Positions 34,234 to 44,109 of a DNA stretch of 64,000 bases are shown here, piece after piece (position 1 is the stretch's first letter; each line of letters begins with the position of its first letter). Below the pieces are notes generated by a model. That model was given only the letters and a program-made list of their open reading frames with translations, did not search any database and was not told the origin of the DNA. Source of the stretch: Chitinophaga niastensis (GTDB lineage: Bacteria; Bacteroidota; Bacteroidia; Chitinophagales; Chitinophagaceae); the NCBI RefSeq assembly GCF_003014755.1, contig NZ_PYAW01000001.1:372001-436000 (forward strand). Reading direction: 5' to 3'. A program made the translations under genes and the position numbers.

Positions 34234-35910
34234 TTTTTCTACAATCACCGGTATCACCGGACTATTATGGGTTGGAGGCAAATCGCCCGCAAACACAGAA
34301 AACTTAAGCTGATAGTTACCGGGTGTATCCGGCATTACTACTTCCAGGTTAATCAGTCTGCGCAAAACAGCTCTTTCCAATGTCATGGTCGACTTCACCT
34401 GAGGCAATGCATTATCTCCGTTGGTAAATGAATAACCCAGTACCGGTTCATTGGTCCTGTCCAGCCGGATAGGTTGGTGGTAGCCGTTATAAGGTTGCAG
34501 GATCACATTAATATGCTCCCCACGTTTCGCTTTAATCTTTTTTAAAGCAGGCTTGAGTTGTATAAGTGAATAAGAATAATAGTCTGGCTGAATATCATAA
34601 TCCCAGGTACCATTCACTGTTTTCAGACTATCTGTAACCGGCAGACCTGCCCCCGGATCAAACACCACCATCACTGGTTTACCCCATAACTGTACTTCTG
34701 TATCCCAGAAATTATACTGGCTTCTGCGTGAATACCTACTGTTAAGGCTATACGATAACTGACCGGTATAAAACATATATTTTGACGGACGCTGGTAACT
34801 ATTCAAAAATACCACCGGACGGCCTTGTGCGCGGGCAGCTACCTGCGAGGTCCATTCTTTGTTATGATGAATTTCAGGTCTTATTTCTACTCCCGGCATA
34901 AAATCCCAGATCATATATACCCGTACTACCAGCACCAGTAATAACGTAACCGGCAGGGTATACAATAACCACTTCTGCGACCAGCGGCGGCGCACAATAG
35001 CCTGATGTGCCAGTATTGCCACCGGCGCAAAGAGCATCACTGTCCAGTTAGCCTCTACTCTTCCTTTGAATGTACTGAGCAGGAAAAACGCCAACACTCC
35101 TACCACACAGAATTTGAGCGCCCGCTCAAAAGAATTCTGAATAGGACACCGGAAGGCATAATAGAGGATCAGCCAACCCAGCAACGGGCCAAATAATAAT
35201 AACTGTCCGCCCAGGTAATCCAGCGTGTAACTGATATCGTAAGAAGATGCATTACGCTCTATCAGGTGGTATTGCAGGGATGGGAAGCCATGTGTATACT
35301 GCCAGTAAATATGCGGGAAAAAGAGAACGGTAGTAATGATACAAGCTATATAGAACTTGAAAACCTTTAGCAGGTTGACATTGGACAGCACTGTGAAAAA
35401 CACCAGTAAAATTCCATGATATTTACTGTAAAACATAAGTGCCATGGAAAGGCCCAACAGCAAAGTATTTTTCCAGTTTTGCTCTGCTATAAACCGGCGA
35501 TAGGTCCAGAAATAAACAGCAGCAAAAAAGATGAGTGGTGCATCCGGCACGGCCAGCATACCGCCTATCTGCATGGCGCCCATGGCACCCATCAGGAGAT
35601 AAAAAAGCTTATTGTCTTTTGAGGCAATCAGGTTAGCGGTCAGCCACAAGGTGGCTGTATTCATGATCACTACCAGGAGCCGCACTCCCAACTCGTTATG
35701 AAAAATACCGTAGCCGATTTTTATCAGCAACGCAATCATCGGTGGATGATCAAAATAGCCCCAGTCCAGGTGACGGGAATACACCCAGTAGTAAGCTTCA
35801 TCATCCCATAATTCGGAATAGCAAGCCTGTATAAGGCCCAGCACCAGCCAGGCAAGCAGGAAAAGATTTCTATACCGGTCTTTTTTAAAGAAACGAGTTA
35901 TTGCACTCAT
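34231..35910 (-). CDS. Glycosyltransferase family 39-like (ArnT/PMT type) membrane protein
   Basis: A 559-residue integral membrane enzyme with about a dozen hydrophobic segments over residues 15-340, then a soluble periplasmic part. The first loop has the Asp-Asp/Glu catalytic motif LWDDEAYYWVYSRHLDWGYFDHPPM. Family members use a polyprenyl-phosphate sugar donor to glycosylate lipid A or proteins. The acceptor here is not known. The C-terminal beta domain (about 350-555) is longer than in ArnT. Confidence 0.88.
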   Translation of the reverse strand: MSAITRFFKKDRYRNLFLLAWLVLGLIQACYSELWDDEAYYWVYSRHLDWGYFDHPPMIALLIKIGYGIFHNELGVRLLVVIMNTATLWLTANLIASKDNKLFYLLMGAMGAMQIGGMLAVPDAPLIFFAAVYFWTYRRFIAEQNWKNTLLLGLSMALMFYSKYHGILLVFFTVLSNVNLLKVFKFYIACIITTVLFFPHIYWQYTHGFPSLQYHLIERNASSYDISYTLDYLGGQLLLFGPLLGWLILYYAFRCPIQNSFERALKFCVVGVLAFFLLSTFKGRVEANWTVMLFAPVAILAHQAIVRRRWSQKWLLYTLPVTLLLVLVVRVYMIWDFMPGVEIRPEIHHNKEWTSQVAARAQGRPVVFLNSYQRPSKYMFYTGQLSYSLNSRYSRRSQYNFWDTEVQLWGKPVMVVFDPGAGLPVTDSLKTVNGTWDYDIQPDYYSYSLIQLKPALKKIKAKRGEHINVILQPYNGYHQPIRLDRTNEPVLGYSFTNGDNALPQVKSTMTLERAVLRRLINLEVVMPDTPGNYQLKFSVFAGDLPPTHNSPVIPVIVEK

Positions 35911-35950
35911 GCGGAAATACAGTATTATTAATGCTGCGAAGATAGGGCTA

Positions 35951-37048
35951 TTAACAGTATACTGTTGTCTCCCAATTTGTGTCTATAACTACCATTGCGG
36001 CCTCATAGCCAACTGCAATGCGGCCTAATGCCTGCTCACGGCCGATTACGCGGGCCGGATACAGTGAAGCCATACGTAATGCCTCCTCCAGCGGGATGCC
36101 TACCTTTTCTACACAGTTACGAACAGCCTGTATCATAGTAAGACAAGATCCTGATAACACACCGGTGGCACTTACAAACCGGTCTTTCTCCCGGATATAA
36201 ACGTATCCCCCTTCCTTATTTTCTTCCACCGCATCCGTAATCAGGAACAACCGCTCCTTCATTATTTTTTTGCTGATCCGGATAGATGCAAAATCAACAT
36301 GTACGCCATCAGCAACTACACTGGCGCATACATCCGGATGATCGTAAATAGCCCCTACCAGGCCCGGTGCACGGCTTTCCAGCGGCGACATGGCATTAAA
36401 CAGATGCGTGGCATGATGTATTCCATTTTCAAACGACCCATAAGCGACTCCATAAGAAGCATTGCTATGACCAGCAAATACCACAATACCAGCTGCCTGT
36501 AATTGCTTTACCAACGCGGTATCACAACATTCCGGTGCGAGTGTGATCATCTTCACTACTTCTCTTCCGTGCTCCAGTATCCAGTCAATATCTTCCTGTG
36601 TGGGTGTACGGATATATTGTGTAAGGTGCGCGCCTTTCTTTACCGGATTTATAAACGGTCCTTCCAGGTGTAGTCCCAGTACCCCTTTGCCACCCTGCTG
36701 CCAGTATGTGCTTACCGCCTGCATTGCCTGCAGCATAATTTCAGGAGAAATAGTAGCTACGGTAGGCATGATGTAAGCAGCGCCGCCAGCCTTGCTGTAA
36801 GCCACTGTTGCGGCCAGTGATTGTACAGAAGGATACATAGAAAACACGGCTCCGTTACCACCATATATCTGCAAATCAATCAATGCCGGCGCCAGCAGTG
36901 CTCCTTTGAGGTCTTTTTCCTTTCCATCAGGAGATATTGCCGAAGAAGGCACCAAACCGGTTATTTTACCATTATCTGTAATAACGGCATGGTCTTCCAA
37001 TATCCTTTCTCCTGTAAAGATCCGGGCATTTACAAAGGTTACAGACAT
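35951..37048 (-). CDS. nagA: N-acetylglucosamine-6-phosphate deacetylase
   Basis: A 365-residue amidohydrolase. Metal and catalytic motifs are GLHLEGPFINPVKKGAH, FAGHSNASY, HHATHLFNAMSPL, VVADGVHVD and LITDAVEE. It converts GlcNAc-6-phosphate to glucosamine-6-phosphate in amino-sugar recycling and chitin/GlcNAc use. nagB is not adjacent. It starts 12 bp after the stop of a VOC gene on the same strand. Confidence 0.94.
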   Translation of the reverse strand: MSVTFVNARIFTGERILEDHAVITDNGKITGLVPSSAISPDGKEKDLKGALLAPALIDLQIYGGNGAVFSMYPSVQSLAATVAYSKAGGAAYIMPTVATISPEIMLQAMQAVSTYWQQGGKGVLGLHLEGPFINPVKKGAHLTQYIRTPTQEDIDWILEHGREVVKMITLAPECCDTALVKQLQAAGIVVFAGHSNASYGVAYGSFENGIHHATHLFNAMSPLESRAPGLVGAIYDHPDVCASVVADGVHVDFASIRISKKIMKERLFLITDAVEENKEGGYVYIREKDRFVSATGVLSGSCLTMIQAVRNCVEKVGIPLEEALRMASLYPARVIGREQALGRIAVGYEAAMVVIDTNWETTVYC

Positions 37049-37060
37049 AGCATTAAAATT

Positions 37061-37453
37061 TTACGGGTGAGTTTCGTATAGCTCTAAAGGCAGACCATCA
37101 GGGTCTGTAAAAAATGTAAAGCGCTGATTTGTATGTGGGTCAATGCGTATCGGCTCTGTTTCTACGCCTTTAAGCAGTAATTGCTGTGCTGCTGCTTCTA
37201 TATTAGCCACTGCGAAGGCCAGGTGGCGCAGTCCGCAGGATTCCGGGCGACTGGCACGCGGCGGTGGTTCCGGGAAGGAAAACAGTTCAATGATATACTG
37301 ATTGCCGAGTGCCAGATCCAGCTTCCAGGAGTCACGTTCTTCGCGGTATACTTCACGTATTACCTGCAAGCCCAGCACATCGGTATAAAAAGTCTTGCTA
37401 CGGGTATAGTCAGAACAAATAATAGCGATGTGATGGACTGCCTGTAAAAACAT
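37061..37453 (-). CDS. VOC family protein (glyoxalase-like, YaeR/GloA2 type)
   Basis: A 130-residue protein with two beta-alpha-beta-beta-beta units. Metal ligands appear as His in AVHHIAIICSDY, Glu in YIIELFSFPEP, His in GLRHLAFAV and Glu near LPLELYE. This is the metal-binding pattern of the vicinal oxygen chelate family. It is probably a lactoylglutathione lyase-like enzyme, but the substrate is unproven. It lies 15 bp after an amidase gene and before nagA. Confidence 0.9.
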   Translation of the reverse strand: MFLQAVHHIAIICSDYTRSKTFYTDVLGLQVIREVYREERDSWKLDLALGNQYIIELFSFPEPPPRASRPESCGLRHLAFAVANIEAAAQQLLLKGVETEPIRIDPHTNQRFTFFTDPDGLPLELYETHP

Positions 37454-37468
37454 ATCTGTGATTAGAAT

Positions 37469-38272
37469 TTATCCCTGAGGTAAAATAGTGAATTTATCAG
37501 CATCTTTAAGAAAAGGAATCTTCTTCCTCACGTCATCCAGTAGCTCACGTTGAAGGGTATACGTAAATATATCTTCATCATGAGATTTCCGGTAGATGAT
37601 TTCGCCCATTGGATCTATGAGACTTGTATCCCCGCTGTGGTAGATGTTATTGCCATCATTACCCACACGGTTCACGCCAATAGCAAAACATTGATTTTCG
37701 ATAGCACGGGCCTGTAGCAAGGTTTTCCAGGCGGTACTGCGGCGTTCCGGCCAGTTGGCTACATTCACCAGCAGATCGTAGGCAGGAGCCTGTGTATCGG
37801 CCTGTATACTATTACGCGACCATACCGGGAAACGCAGATCGTAGCAGATCGTCAGATTTATCTTCCAGCCCTTTACCTGTGCAATCAGTCGCTTATCACC
37901 AGGCTGGTAATGTTCATGTTCCCCTGCATAACCAAACAGGTGGCGTTTATCATAGGTACCATAAGTACCGTTAGGCAGCATCCAGATCAAACGGTTCATG
38001 TATTCACCATTTTCTTTGATGATCAGGCTACCGGTGATAATGATGTTCTTCTCAGCAGATTTTTTCTTCATCCACTGAACAGCACTGCCATCCATTGTTT
38101 CAGCCAGGAGTTCCGATTGCATGCTGAAGCCGGTACTGAACATCTCCGGTAAAAAAACCACTTCCGTTTTTTCACCTATGCTGTTGATTTTTTCATCAAA
38201 CATGCGCAGGTTGGCCGCTATATCTTCCCAGTGCAATTGCGACTGTATGAGTGTTACTTTCAGATCTGACAT
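37469..38272 (-). CDS. Carbon-nitrogen hydrolase (omega-amidase YafV-like)
   Basis: A 267-residue nitrilase-superfamily protein. The catalytic triad is visible: Glu in VFLPEMFSTGFSM, Lys in YDKRHLFGYAGE and Cys in LTICYDLRFPVWSRN. It resembles YafV, which hydrolyses alpha-ketoglutaramate in a metabolite-repair role. It begins a minus-strand set with the VOC protein and nagA; functional linkage among them is not obvious. Confidence 0.9.
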   Translation of the reverse strand: MSDLKVTLIQSQLHWEDIAANLRMFDEKINSIGEKTEVVFLPEMFSTGFSMQSELLAETMDGSAVQWMKKKSAEKNIIITGSLIIKENGEYMNRLIWMLPNGTYGTYDKRHLFGYAGEHEHYQPGDKRLIAQVKGWKINLTICYDLRFPVWSRNSIQADTQAPAYDLLVNVANWPERRSTAWKTLLQARAIENQCFAIGVNRVGNDGNNIYHSGDTSLIDPMGEIIYRKSHDEDIFTYTLQRELLDDVRKKIPFLKDADKFTILPQG

Positions 38273-38334
38273 TATCAGTTATTGTGATCACAAAATTACA
38301 ACCTGACGGATTAGAAACTTTTCAAATTATTGCC

Positions 38335-38796
38335 TCATTCAGCCTCATTCTTTGCGATTTGTTCAAGCGCATCGTTTATTAGCTCAGTTTCGAAACCTCT
38401 TTGCAACAGGTATTGCACTGTTTTATATTTCCGTTTAATGGGCTGTTCTCCTTTAAGCGACAGGTATTTTTTCTCCACCAGCTTTAACAGTACTACAGCA
38501 TAATCATCTGCATCAATTTCCTCCATTCCTTTTTTAATGCAGTAGGCAGATACCTGTTTTTGCTTCAACTCCATAAGGATCTTTTTCCGCCCCCACTGTT
38601 TAATACGGAATTTGCCGCCGGCAAAGGCTTTCGCAAAACGTTCCTCATTCAGAAAATTATCTGCGATAAGCTCAGCAAGCGCTTCTTCTACTTCAGGACC
38701 ACGCAGTCCCAGCTCCAGGCATTTATACTTTGTTTCCTGATGACAACGCTCCTGGTAAGCACAGTACTGTCGCAGCTTTTGCATGGCAACGGTCAT
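38335..38796 (-). CDS. recX: Regulatory protein RecX
   Basis: A 153-residue helical protein made of three-helix repeats (AYQERCHQETKYKCLELGL; FAKAFAGGKFRIKQWGRKKI; KYKTVQYLLQRGFETELI). RecX binds RecA and restrains its filaments during recombination. The length fits the family. recA is not in the window; the next gene upstream on the strand is pcrA/uvrD, a partner in repair. Confidence 0.9.
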   Translation of the reverse strand: MTVAMQKLRQYCAYQERCHQETKYKCLELGLRGPEVEEALAELIADNFLNEERFAKAFAGGKFRIKQWGRKKILMELKQKQVSAYCIKKGMEEIDADDYAVVLLKLVEKKYLSLKGEQPIKRKYKTVQYLLQRGFETELINDALEQIAKNEAE

Positions 38797-38806
38797 TGTC
38801 TTACAA

Positions 38807-41146
38807 CTATTTATTTATAATACGCAGCTTGGCGTAGTTAAGCATAATTTTCTTTTCGCCGCCGCCTTTAGGAAATACGATAGTAGCAATCCTGTTGTTA
38901 GGCGCACCTTCCATGGCAGTAATGGTACCGAAACCGAATTTCTGGTGCTCTACCTGCATACCCGGTTCCATACCTGCCGGATCATCCGGTGTAAAGCCAA
39001 CGGTAGGCACATGGGTAGTAGCAGCAGATGAAACAGGTTTAGGTGCGGGTCTTGGAGTAGCAGACTGTGTTTGCTGGGCAGGTGTTTTCTTCTGTACCCG
39101 GTCAAACATATTATTGCTATTGCTCCATCCGGAAGTGTTGCCACCACCAAAAGCATTACGCACACTACCTCCGCCGGCGTAACTACGATCTATAAATTTC
39201 TCCGGCATCTCTTCCAGGAAACGGCTTGGCTCATTCTGCACCAGGTTACCAAAGCGGTAACGACTGTTTGCATGCGTTAACCACAAACGTGCTTTGGCAC
39301 GGGTAATGGCTACGTAAAACAAACGTCTTTCTTCTTCCAGTTCTTCACGGGTATTGATAGACATTCCGCTGGGAAACAGGGTTTCTTCCAGCCCTACAGT
39401 AAATACTACCGGAAACTCCAGTCCTTTGGCAGCGTGGATAGTCATAAGTTTCACCACATCACTATCTTCATTGTTGCCCTGATCGGCATCTGTTAACAAA
39501 GTAATTTGTTGCAGATAGGAACCCATGCTCTTATCCAGCAGTTCTCCTTCTTCGTCGGGTGTTTCTGTAAACTCTTTGATGGAGTTCAGTAACTCCTGCA
39601 CGTTTTCATAACGGGCAAGCCCCTCCGTAGTTTTATCGTTAAAAAGTTCTTTTACAATGTTGGTAGATTTACCCACCATTACTGCAACATCATATGCGTT
39701 ATGTTTGGTGAGCAACGCCTGGAAGCTGCGGATCATGGTTACAAAACCATCAATTGCTTCGAGGGTACCGCCTTTAAAGCCAAACTCACCGGCTCTTTCC
39801 AGCACTTCCCACATGGTAATGTTATGATCATTGCTAAAAACAATGGTCTTTTCAATGGTGGTTTTACCAATGCCACGCACCGGATAGTTGATAATCCTTT
39901 TCAGGCTTTCTTCATCGCGAGTATTCATGGTGATGCGGAGATAGGCCACAAAATCCTTGATTTCCTTGCGCTGATAGAAAGACAAACCACCATAGATGCG
40001 GTATGGAATGGCTTTACGCCGCAGGCTTTCTTCAAAAGAACGGCTTTGTGCGTTGGTACGGTACAGGATTACAAAATCGCGGTTATCATAATGATTCCGT
40101 AATTTCTGTTCTGCAATCGTATCTGCTACAAATTTACCTTCTTCGTTATCTGTTTGTGTGCGTACCAGTTTGATGGTATCACCTTCTGTATTATCTGTCC
40201 AGAGATTTTTTTCTATCTGTCCTTTGTTGTGTGCAATAACTTCATTGGCAACATTGAGGATGGATTTTGTACTGCGATAGTTTTGTTCCAGTTTCACCAC
40301 TTTCACATCATCATAATCCTTTTCAAACTGCAGGATGTTCTCTATCGTAGCACCGCGGAAAGAGTAGATACTTTGCGCATCATCTCCTACCACACAAATA
40401 TTTTCATTTACAGCACCCAGGAGTTTAATGATTTCATACTGAGCCGGGTTAGTATCCTGGTACTCATCGATCATGATATATTTAAACTTATGCTGGTATT
40501 TATGCAGTACTTCCGGGAACGTTTTCAACAGCACATACATCTTGAATAACAGATCATCAAAATCCATCGCGCCATTCTTAAACGTGCGTTTGGCATACAT
40601 GTCATAGATCTTTCCGATCAATGGCCTGTTGGCGCGCATATCTTCCTGTTGTACCAGGTTATCCACCTGGTATTCTTCCGGTCCCATCAGGCTGTTTTTG
40701 GCAGCGGAGATGCGGTTGTATACGAAGTTGGGCTTATAGTGTTTATCATCGAGATTCAACTCGTTAATAATTGTTTTAAGCACACTTTTCGCATCATCTG
40801 TATCGTAAATGGTAAAGTCGTTAGGATAACCCAGCCGGTGTGCTTCTGCACGCAGCAGGCGGGCAAATACAGAGTGGAAAGTACCGATATAAAGATTACG
40901 GGCTTCACTGCCGCCAAGGATCTTTTCCACACGTTCCTTCATTTCACGTGCAGCCTTGTTGGTAAAGGTGAGCGACAAAATATTAAACGCATCCACGCCA
41001 TTGCGCATCAGATGCGCAATACGTGTAGTAAGCACCTTGGTTTTTCCTGAACCGGCGCCTGCTACAATCATCAAAGGGCCGTTGATATGTATTACTGCTT
41101 CCCGCTGTTGTTCGTTAAGCTCGTCTAAATAATTTGCCTTCATCAC
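38807..41146 (-). CDS. pcrA: UvrD/PcrA-type DNA helicase
   Basis: A 779-residue superfamily 1A helicase. Motifs in order: Walker A AGAGSGKTK (about 30-37), LTFTNKAAREMKER, DEYQDTNPAQY (motif II), GDDAQSIYSFRGA, QNYRS, and LMTIHAAKGLEFPVVF, then VAITRAKARLWL. The C-terminus has a low-complexity Gln/Pro linker and a PcrA-type beta tail (MQVEHQKFGFGTI). It unwinds DNA 3'-5' in repair and clears RNA polymerase. It ends 10 bp before recX. Confidence 0.95.
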   Translation of the reverse strand: MMKANYLDELNEQQREAVIHINGPLMIVAGAGSGKTKVLTTRIAHLMRNGVDAFNILSLTFTNKAAREMKERVEKILGGSEARNLYIGTFHSVFARLLRAEAHRLGYPNDFTIYDTDDAKSVLKTIINELNLDDKHYKPNFVYNRISAAKNSLMGPEEYQVDNLVQQEDMRANRPLIGKIYDMYAKRTFKNGAMDFDDLLFKMYVLLKTFPEVLHKYQHKFKYIMIDEYQDTNPAQYEIIKLLGAVNENICVVGDDAQSIYSFRGATIENILQFEKDYDDVKVVKLEQNYRSTKSILNVANEVIAHNKGQIEKNLWTDNTEGDTIKLVRTQTDNEEGKFVADTIAEQKLRNHYDNRDFVILYRTNAQSRSFEESLRRKAIPYRIYGGLSFYQRKEIKDFVAYLRITMNTRDEESLKRIINYPVRGIGKTTIEKTIVFSNDHNITMWEVLERAGEFGFKGGTLEAIDGFVTMIRSFQALLTKHNAYDVAVMVGKSTNIVKELFNDKTTEGLARYENVQELLNSIKEFTETPDEEGELLDKSMGSYLQQITLLTDADQGNNEDSDVVKLMTIHAAKGLEFPVVFTVGLEETLFPSGMSINTREELEEERRLFYVAITRAKARLWLTHANSRYRFGNLVQNEPSRFLEEMPEKFIDRSYAGGGSVRNAFGGGNTSGWSNSNNMFDRVQKKTPAQQTQSATPRPAPKPVSSAATTHVPTVGFTPDDPAGMEPGMQVEHQKFGFGTITAMEGAPNNRIATIVFPKGGGEKKIMLNYAKLRIINK

Positions 41147-41220
41147 GACTGCTGTTTATATTTTATATGTAGATAGATGTAGTATTCCCGAAGGGTGTAA
41201 AAGTACGAAAAAGGAGTTAC

Positions 41221-41303
41221 TTCACGCAAAGACGCAAAGGAGCAAAGACACAAAGTTTTTAAAAATGACTTTGCTTCTTTGCTCCTTTGCGTCTTTGCGT
41301 GAA
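41221..41303. repeat. Class B hairpin (ACGCAAAG octamer units)
   Basis: Arms 41221-41255 and 41269-41303, each 35 nt with two mismatches, are made of octamers such as ACGCAAAG and GAGCAAAG. It lies between the start of pcrA and the end of the desaturase gene, both minus strand, and could serve as the desaturase terminator. A second copy lies at 53021-53112. Confidence 0.9.
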
Positions 41304-41308
41304 AACCT

Positions 41309-42379
41309 TTATGGTTTTGCGCCTAATGCTTTCATGAAGCGGAAATGAGATACTACCGCACCCTGCATAGTGGGAATAGAATGATATGGCAGATTATGTT
41401 CTGCACATTTAGCCGCCACTATTTTACTGAGTGCAGGATAATGTACGTGGCTGATACGAGGAAACAGGTGATGTTCTACCTGATAATTTAATCCTCCTAC
41501 AAACCAGGAAATTAATTTATGTCCGGGTGCAAAGTTAGCGGTGGTTTTTATCTGGTGGATAGCCCACTCGTTTTCGATCACCCTGGAATCTTCTCCTACT
41601 GCTTCAAATTCAGTTTCTTCTACCACATGTGCCAGCTGAAAAACGATAGCGAGGGTGAAGCCCATCACCAGGTGCATCACTGCAAAACCGATACCCCATG
41701 CTTTCCATCCTACCAGTGCTACCGGAAGAACGATGTAAAACAGCAGGTATAATACCTTGCTGCCCCAGAATACCATATGATCGCTCGCTTTCATTGGTTG
41801 CAACGGTGTAGTATAAACTTTGCGGCTCAGGTATTTCACAAAATCCATGATAAATACCCAGGCAAAAGAAGAGATAGCATATACCAACACTACGTATACA
41901 TGCTGAATACGATGCATAGGTACCCACTTCTGGGTGCTGCACTGACGCATCAGCGGGCTTTTTGCGATATCATCATCCAAACCATCCACATTGGTGTAGG
42001 TATGGTGAATAACGTTATGTTTCTGTTTCCAGATAAAAGCGTTACCGCCCAGTGCATTCAATGTAAGTCCCAGTGTATCATTCACGCGGCTGTTGGTAGA
42101 GTAGCTACCATGACAGGCATCATGCATCACATTAAATCCGATACTGGCGAGCACAAACCCTAATAAAGCACAAAGTGTGATAGACAAGGTGGCTGGCATG
42201 GATATCAGCAACACAGATAAGTATAATACGACAGCTGCAGGAATGAGAACAGCTGTTTTAAGATATAGTTTCCAGTTACCCGTTTTTTTAATGTTGTTTG
42301 ATTTAAAATACTCTTCCACGGCCGATTTTAGGGCAGGAAAGAATAAGGCATTTTTGTTGTTAAAAGTTACTTTAGCCAT
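41309..42379 (-). CDS. Acyl-CoA or acyl-lipid desaturase (membrane fatty-acid desaturase)
   Basis: A 356-residue integral membrane di-iron protein with the three His boxes: HDACHGS, HNVIHHTYTN and the C-terminal QVEHHLFP. Two hydrophobic hairpins (about 50-95 and 205-245) span the membrane. The HxxxH, HxxHH and QxxHH pattern matches front-end/delta desaturases of the linoleoyl-CoA type, common in Bacteroidota. It introduces a double bond into a fatty acyl chain. Confidence 0.92.
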   Translation of the reverse strand: MAKVTFNNKNALFFPALKSAVEEYFKSNNIKKTGNWKLYLKTAVLIPAAVVLYLSVLLISMPATLSITLCALLGFVLASIGFNVMHDACHGSYSTNSRVNDTLGLTLNALGGNAFIWKQKHNVIHHTYTNVDGLDDDIAKSPLMRQCSTQKWVPMHRIQHVYVVLVYAISSFAWVFIMDFVKYLSRKVYTTPLQPMKASDHMVFWGSKVLYLLFYIVLPVALVGWKAWGIGFAVMHLVMGFTLAIVFQLAHVVEETEFEAVGEDSRVIENEWAIHQIKTTANFAPGHKLISWFVGGLNYQVEHHLFPRISHVHYPALSKIVAAKCAEHNLPYHSIPTMQGAVVSHFRFMKALGAKP

Positions 42380-42775
42380 ATAAGCATTGTTAGGCCGGTG
42401 TACAGAAAGTTGTAGATCCTCCGGAAAGTTGTTATTAGTTCTGTGCTAAATAACGGTTTTAAACCCGAAATTGTATTTTTTTCTTTATAATAAACAGTTA
42501 TTTAACAAAGAATTGGGCGTTATGAGGTCGCTTAAATGGAGGGGGGGATGGTTTTCGGAAACAGGATAACTGAAGCCCGCAAACGTACATGCAGCTGATA
42601 CACTCCGCTTATCTGCAAATGGGGAGGACAGATAATACAGCATAGTATCCAAATGATATCTTAGCTTACTACCGGGTATTCATAGATTTTAGCAGCAGCT
42701 AACAATGGTCATGCTGAGGGCTTGCAGGCTTCTGCTATCCAAAAGCCTTACTTGCATTAATTTATATCAGGCTTA
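42380..42775. other. Non-coding gap upstream of the desaturase
   Basis: Almost 400 bp between a desaturase start and the end of an ECF sigma gene. I see no open frame with coding character, no tRNA and no strong hairpin; only a G-run near 42541 and an AT-rich part near 42470-42510 that probably carries the desaturase promoter. Confidence 0.6.
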
Positions 42776-43300
42776 TCAGTGCCGGGTAATACGTGTTTTC
42801 AACATTTTACGGGCAAAATGAATACGGCTTTTCACGGTTCCTAAAGGTTCATTAAGGATAGTCGCAATTTCATAATACTTATATCCTTCAAAGTACAACA
42901 GGAAGGGTTGTTTGAAGATGACCGGCAAATTATAAACCACCATTTGCACATCCTTAACACGAAGGTCGGACTCTGCAAAATTACCGATAGCAGAAGGTTG
43001 GTGACTCAACAGATAATCTCCTACAGCATTATCCAGTAACCGGTATTGACGGGTACCGCGACGGTAATTGTTGATAAAAATGTTGCGCATAATGGTATAC
43101 AACCAGGCCCGGATATTGGTGCCTGCAAGGTACTTATCACGATTAGACAAGGCTCTGAACAACGTTTCCTGGTAAAGATCCTTGGCAGATTCGGAATCTT
43201 TGGTCAATGTAACAGCATAAGGCCGTAAAAAATCGGCGTTTCCAAGTAACAAATTGTTGAATTCGGTGGATGACATAACGGTTAACTTTAAATTATTCAT
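42776..43300 (-). CDS. ECF-type RNA polymerase sigma factor
   Basis: A 174-residue sigma-70 family protein with region 2 (about 20-85, LTKDSESAKDLYQETLFRAL... TNIRAWLYTIMRNIFINNYRR) and region 4 (about 120-170, LLYFEGYKYYEIATILNEPLGTVKSRIHFARK). Region 4 is that of a general ECF factor. No anti-sigma gene is adjacent, unlike the first cassette, so its control is not visible here. Confidence 0.93.
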   Translation of the reverse strand: MNNLKLTVMSSTEFNNLLLGNADFLRPYAVTLTKDSESAKDLYQETLFRALSNRDKYLAGTNIRAWLYTIMRNIFINNYRRGTRQYRLLDNAVGDYLLSHQPSAIGNFAESDLRVKDVQMVVYNLPVIFKQPFLLYFEGYKYYEIATILNEPLGTVKSRIHFARKMLKTRITRH

Positions 43301-43578
43301 AATAGGCTACAGCAAGCAACCATGTAATAGGTTGGGGGCATTGAATAAAGGTAGTGATGGTAAATAAGTCACCGGACCTCCAGCCAGTGCAACTGCAGGC
43401 ACCTGTAACACCGTCAAACGAAATGGTATCAACATCCTGATAAACGGACGGAACAGGTGCCTCAATAGGGTGTTGTAGTAATCATAGGAAAAACGTTTTA
43501 GTTAAAAAATAGACTTGCATATGGGGTAATTTAAAAATGATAAAACAGGGTAAAATGATCTTAATTTATAGCTATAGT

Positions 43579-44109
43579 TCAACGCCTGCGTAGCCTCCAT
43601 GACAATGATATCAGCATGACTCCGGTAATAATCGCATAGATACCGAATACCCAGGTAAGTGTTACTGCCGCCGCCACCGGATTGGAAACCAATAAAATAC
43701 CGAAAATAATGGTGAGCAATCCGCCCATGATATACCAACCTTCACCTGTGATAACTTTTCTAAGTCTGATAGCAATAATGATTTCCATCAAACCAGCCAG
43801 CATGGCCCAAAAGGCTACAAGATAAATAAGAGCCGCGCCTGTAGCAAACGGATTGTAAAAAGTGAGGATACCTAATATAACGCCTATAAGTCCTGAGAAG
43901 AGAAAGACGCTCCAGTTTTCATTTGTTTTGCGGGCTGCTATTGCACCTGCAACGGCAAAAATACCAGCTATAAACAGATACGCGCCTAAAAAAACAATCA
44001 GTGTTGCGAAAGTTATGCCTGGCCAGAAAACAGCCAGTACACCTAATACAAGGGCAAAAATCCCTCTCAGTAAAAAAATCCACCAGTAAACGTTATAAAA
44101 ATTATGCAT
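43579..44109 (-). CDS. HdeD family membrane protein (DUF308)
   Basis: A 176-residue protein with six predicted membrane segments in three pairs, the DUF308 pattern (YWWIFLLRGIFALVLGVLAV; FSGLIGVILGILTFYNPFAT; YIMGGLLTIIFGILLVSNP). The Escherichia coli member HdeD is linked to acid resistance at high density; other members are uncharacterised. It is a single gene upstream of a long gap. Confidence 0.87.
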   Translation of the reverse strand: MHNFYNVYWWIFLLRGIFALVLGVLAVFWPGITFATLIVFLGAYLFIAGIFAVAGAIAARKTNENWSVFLFSGLIGVILGILTFYNPFATGAALIYLVAFWAMLAGLMEIIIAIRLRKVITGEGWYIMGGLLTIIFGILLVSNPVAAAVTLTWVFGIYAIITGVMLISLSWRLRRR